A stretch of 64,000 nt of DNA, taken from Oligoflexia bacterium (GTDB lineage Bacteria > Bdellovibrionota > UBA1018 > CAIPTA01). The notes beneath the pieces are model-generated. The model did no database searches. It was not told the DNA's origin and saw only the letters and a program-made list of their open reading frames with translations. Below, piece by piece: positions 61,403 to 64,000 of the stretch. The stretch covers positions 45,310 through 109,309 of the forward strand of contig JAMLID010000009.1 in the NCBI GenBank assembly GCA_023954355.1, given 5' to 3'. The stretch's first letter is position 1; each line of letters begins with the position of its first letter. The position numbers and the translations under genes are program-made.

Positions 61403-63652
61403 CTATTTTGTGGTGTAGATGGTCACTCCAGTCCAGTCTTCTGGTGGTGGATTCGTTAAATATCCTTTAGCTTCGTCTAAAAGTTTTTTTGTCGTCTTAT
61501 CTTCGGGCAAAGTGGTTAAGATTTTTTCAAACTCTTTAATTGCTTCCGTAAATTTTCTCTTTAAAAATTTTGTTTCATAGGCATCGCGAAAGCCTTCTAG
61601 TAGAGCATCTTGTTTTGCCCAGGGACTCCAATTAGGAATCACTTCATAAATCTTTACTGCTTCGGATTTTCCCTTCACTTGCACTTGATCAAGAGGGCGA
61701 AGAAGAAATTCATTTACTCGATTGCCCATTTTTTCGTGAGTGAACTGCGAGATCATTAAATTAACGCCATAATACTTTGTTAAACCCTCTAGGCGAGAAG
61801 CAAGGTTCATATGATCGCCAAGAGCCGTGTATTGAAAAATAGAATCTGATCCCATATTGCCAACGCTGACTTCTCCGGTATTGAGTCCGATACCGACATT
61901 TACTTGAGGGAACTTTCTTTTTTGAAACTCTTTATTGATATCGGGAAGTGCTTCTAACATTAATTTAGCACCTCGTACGGCTTGATAAGCATGGTCTTTT
62001 ATGTCTAGCGGTGCACCCCAAAATCCAACAAGAGCATCGCCAATATATTTATCAAGGGTTCCGCCAGTCTCGAATAAAATGTCGGTCATTTTTCCCATAT
62101 AAATATTCAATAGAGTAGAGAGTTCTTGAGGGGTTAGGCGTTCGCTAATGGTAGTAAAATCTCTTACGTCTGAGAAAATCATAGTGATTTCTTTTTTCTC
62201 GCCGCCCACTTTTAATTTATCCGGATTCGAAAGCATTTCTTTCACAATCTCTGGGGCCACATAGCGAGAAAAAGCATCGCGAATTTTTTTCTTTTCTTTA
62301 GCTTCTTTAAAAACATTTAAAAGAGTAAACCATGCATAGAGAGCAATCACGCCGTTGAGACAAAAGAACAGACGAATAAAATAGCCTTCAGGGGCAAAAT
62401 AAAAATAATCTACAGCAAATATAATACTAACTAAAAAGAGGGCGCCTAAGCTTTCAATCATAGGGTCTTTTAAGCGAGCAAAAATCATCACACTTATAAT
62501 GCCTAAAAAATAGAGCAAGAATGAATAGAGCATGTTTTCATCTTCAGAGCGAAAAAAGGTATTCGTATCGAGAGCGTGAAATAAGTTGGCGTGCATATAC
62601 ATTCCTGGAGTTTGTGGACTCACAGGCGTATGTCTTAAATCGTGGGCGCCAAAAGCTGAGGATCCAATCAATACTGCGCGTCCACCAAAGATGCCCTTTA
62701 GATTCTCATTTTCTGAAGGATTCTTATCCAAATATACATCTTCAATAGCTACTTTATGAAAGCTTTCTGGGCCGCCAAAGAAGCGAACTTTAAGTTCTCC
62801 ATGAGGGTTCAATCTTATCGTGCGCTCTTCTTTTTCTGAGCTGATTTTTAGATTGTAGTCGGCACTATTAGGAATTCCTTCGACTAAGAGTTTTCGATCT
62901 TTTCCGTTTGAGTAAAAAGAATTAAAACCAGAAAAACCAAGAGAAGGAAAAAAAGTAGAATCAATTTCGTTAACTAGCTGCATATGACGAAAAACTCCGT
63001 CTATATCTGCTTCTGCAGAAATGAATCCGTAATTGCTTTCAAATAGAATGAGCCCGGGGGCTGCAAAATTTAAACGATCAATTGCGTAGCGTCCTCTCAT
63101 TGGAGTGCTGCCCGGACGACCTGAAATCGCAGAAAGTTGTAATTCATCTGGAGCATTTTCTAAAGATTGAGAAGGGTCTTGAGTTAATCCATAGCCAAGA
63201 ACGACGACTCCTTGATTGTCAGAAGAAAAATTTATAATTGCATCGGCAAAGGCTTGATCTGCTTGTGGAGATTCAGGTTCAGGAAAAAGGGCGTCAAACA
63301 TTACGACCTTTGCACCATAGGTTTTTAAGTTATCGAGAATTTTTCCATGAATAGATCGTGTCCACGGCCATCGCCCTATTTCATTTAAAGAGGCATCAGA
63401 AATTTCTAAAACAACTAGATTTGGAGACTTTTCTTTATGATCATAAAAACGAGCTGTTCGTAGATCGTAAAACCAGTTTTCAGTAAAAGAAGAAGAAAAG
63501 AGTAGAGCATCTTTAAAGGATCGAGATTTATGGTCTGTATTACTGCGACTTTCTCGAACGGACACACTCAGTGCGATGAGCAAAAAACCAACCAGAGTAA
63601 TAAGTAGAGCACCAGCGGGGCGCAGCCAGTAATTGAGGGATTCTTCTTTCAT
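61403..63652 (-). CDS. CHASE2-domain adenylate/guanylate cyclase (class III)
   Basis: A 749-residue membrane protein: an N-terminal helix (about 13-33), an extracellular CHASE2 domain (about 60-370), three membrane helices (about 375-455), a short linker and a class III cyclase domain (about 490-690). The metal-binding Asp residues are in FSDVRDFTT, and TLDKYIGDALVGFWGAP carries the second Asp and the Lys that favours ATP. LGDHMNLASRLEGLT holds the transition-state Asn and Arg. All catalytic residues appear intact, so it should make cAMP in response to an external signal. It is the first gene of the set with FecR and TPR/barrel proteins. Confidence 0.93.
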   Translation of the reverse strand: MKEESLNYWLRPAGALLITLVGFLLIALSVSVRESRSNTDHKSRSFKDALLFSSSFTENWFYDLRTARFYDHKEKSPNLVVLEISDASLNEIGRWPWTRSIHGKILDNLKTYGAKVVMFDALFPEPESPQADQAFADAIINFSSDNQGVVVLGYGLTQDPSQSLENAPDELQLSAISGRPGSTPMRGRYAIDRLNFAAPGLILFESNYGFISAEADIDGVFRHMQLVNEIDSTFFPSLGFSGFNSFYSNGKDRKLLVEGIPNSADYNLKISSEKEERTIRLNPHGELKVRFFGGPESFHKVAIEDVYLDKNPSENENLKGIFGGRAVLIGSSAFGAHDLRHTPVSPQTPGMYMHANLFHALDTNTFFRSEDENMLYSFLLYFLGIISVMIFARLKDPMIESLGALFLVSIIFAVDYFYFAPEGYFIRLFFCLNGVIALYAWFTLLNVFKEAKEKKKIRDAFSRYVAPEIVKEMLSNPDKLKVGGEKKEITMIFSDVRDFTTISERLTPQELSTLLNIYMGKMTDILFETGGTLDKYIGDALVGFWGAPLDIKDHAYQAVRGAKLMLEALPDINKEFQKRKFPQVNVGIGLNTGEVSVGNMGSDSIFQYTALGDHMNLASRLEGLTKYYGVNLMISQFTHEKMGNRVNEFLLRPLDQVQVKGKSEAVKIYEVIPNWSPWAKQDALLEGFRDAYETKFLKRKFTEAIKEFEKILTTLPEDKTTKKLLDEAKGYLTNPPPEDWTGVTIYTTK

Positions 63653-63746
63653 AGAGCTTTAGGATACGAGGATAATTGTGCGATGAAAAGCTCTAGCTGG
63701 CGTACTTGCTTTTGTTTCTTACGCACAAGTTAGTACACGGTATGAG

Positions 63747-63884
63747 CTGGCCCACTTAATTGTGCTTTTTTGCGAAACTTTAATCCGTGGATGTGCTGAT
63801 GTGTTCAGACTGCCGTCGATATTCAATATAAGCACTTAATTAAAAAGAGAAAATTTACTCTTTGAGCACAATTAAGTGGGCCAG
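63747..63884. mobile_element. MITE-like element, 138 bp, with 20-bp perfect inverted repeats
   Basis: CTGGCCCACTTAATTGTGCT at 63747-63766 is repeated inverted at 63865-63884. The 98-bp interior has no ORF. The repeat is built like the IS1-like element's ends (CTGGCCC...A-TGTGCTT), so a related transposase could mobilise it. An extra partial copy of the inner end (AGCACTTAATTA) lies at 63830. No target duplication is clear. With the terminator and the G-run cluster, it accounts for the 348-bp gene-free end of the window. Confidence 0.7.
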
Positions 63885-63887
63885 TTT

Positions 63888-63931
63888 AAAAAAAGCAGAG
63901 GCCCGATTCATGGATGTTTGAATCGAGCCTC
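63888..63931 (-). terminator. Intrinsic terminator for a minus-strand gene beyond the right edge
   Basis: On the minus strand GAGGCTCGATTCA pairs with TGAATCGGGCCTC (13 bp, one mismatch), followed by TGC and seven T residues. The MITE-like element starts only a few bases after the T run. Confidence 0.8.
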
Positions 63932-63933
63932 AA

Positions 63934-63996
63934 GGGGGTATATGGGGGATCAGGACTTTGGGGGACTAACAATTGGGGCTATGGGTTCTCTGGGGG
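63934..63996 (+). other. Cluster of six G-runs (possible G-quadruplex) or Pro-rich C-terminus of an outside gene
   Basis: Six runs of three to five G (63934-38, 63944-48, 63960-64, 63975-78, 63983-85, 63992-96) lie within 63 bases, unusual in this A+T-rich sequence. On the minus strand one frame reads KTPREPIAPIVSPPKS and stops at 63950, so this could also be the proline-rich end of a gene entering from the right. Confidence 0.35.
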
Positions 63997-64000
63997 TCTT

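Noticed and set aside
1..64000. Prophage, integrative element, tRNA or rRNA genes
   Set aside because: I saw no integrase, phage structural gene, tRNA-like cloverleaf or rRNA segment; mobile DNA is limited to the IS200-type, IS1-like and MITE-like elements.

Overview
The window looks like chromosomal DNA of a low-G+C (roughly 38-40 % by eye), diderm, aerobic bacterium. It carries lipoprotein maturation genes, beta-barrel outer-membrane proteins, a LolC/E-type permease, a bifunctional PBP1B-like enzyme, MltA, TatA and many multidomain signalling proteins (CHASE2, PilZ, REC-TPR). Together with frequent TTG starts this fits the Bdellovibrionota best, but no rRNA or other decisive marker is present, so the assignment is inference.

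Layout. 1-5.6 kb: end of plsY, two paralogous secreted proteins and a prepilin-like protein (minus strand), two small plus-strand membrane/lipoprotein genes, then lspA-lgt. 5.6-10.1 kb: a CHASE2 histidine kinase with an NtrC-type regulator, diverging from a pseudo-receiver/TPR protein. 10.3-17.3 kb: a tightly overlapping minus-strand operon for the 3,5-diaminohexanoate branch of lysine breakdown (amino-acid dehydrogenase, kdd, kamD, kamE, a MoxR AAA+ ATPase, a VWA protein, kce). 17.7-25.7 kb: envelope proteins, PBP1B and two small genes, then an alpha/beta hydrolase. 25.8-30.9 kb: a housekeeping block rho-rpmE-prfA-prmC-murA. 31-33 kb: two paralogous lipoproteins and an IS200-type insertion. 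33-42.7 kb: ybiT, a broken EVE gene fused to a comB-like gene, a strong Fur-box-like site and a small-RNA candidate in front of rarA, then mltA, a CLC transporter and a P5C dehydrogenase. 43-52 kb: outer-membrane and secreted proteins, the beta-oxidation pair fadI-fadJ, a LolC/E permease, a lipase and tatA. 52.5-56 kb: a signalling cassette (periplasmic sensor-like protein, histidine kinase, a lone HisKA domain, REC-PilZ, REC). 56.9-58 kb: an IS1-like element with 25-bp inverted repeats. 58-63.7 kb: a minus-strand set of CHASE2 adenylate cyclase, FecR-domain protein, TPR/beta-barrel protein and a small membrane protein whose end is set by the IS. 63.7-64 kb: a MITE-like element with related ends, a terminator and a G-run cluster.

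The most interesting signal is in the lysine operon. The VWA reading frame has no usable start codon before its metal-binding (MIDAS) motif. It lies in the -1 frame relative to moxR across a run of ten A residues. This predicts a MoxR-VWA fusion made by ribosomal or transcriptional slippage, and the position inside an aminomutase operon suggests a chaperone or reactivase for the B12/PLP enzyme KamDE. A second candidate is the possibly iron-controlled small RNA upstream of rarA. Metabolically, acetoacetate and 3-aminobutyryl-CoA from the lysine branch could feed the thiolase and FadJ enzymes encoded elsewhere in the window. KamA (lysine 2,3-aminomutase) and Kal (3-aminobutyryl-CoA ammonia-lyase) are not seen here.
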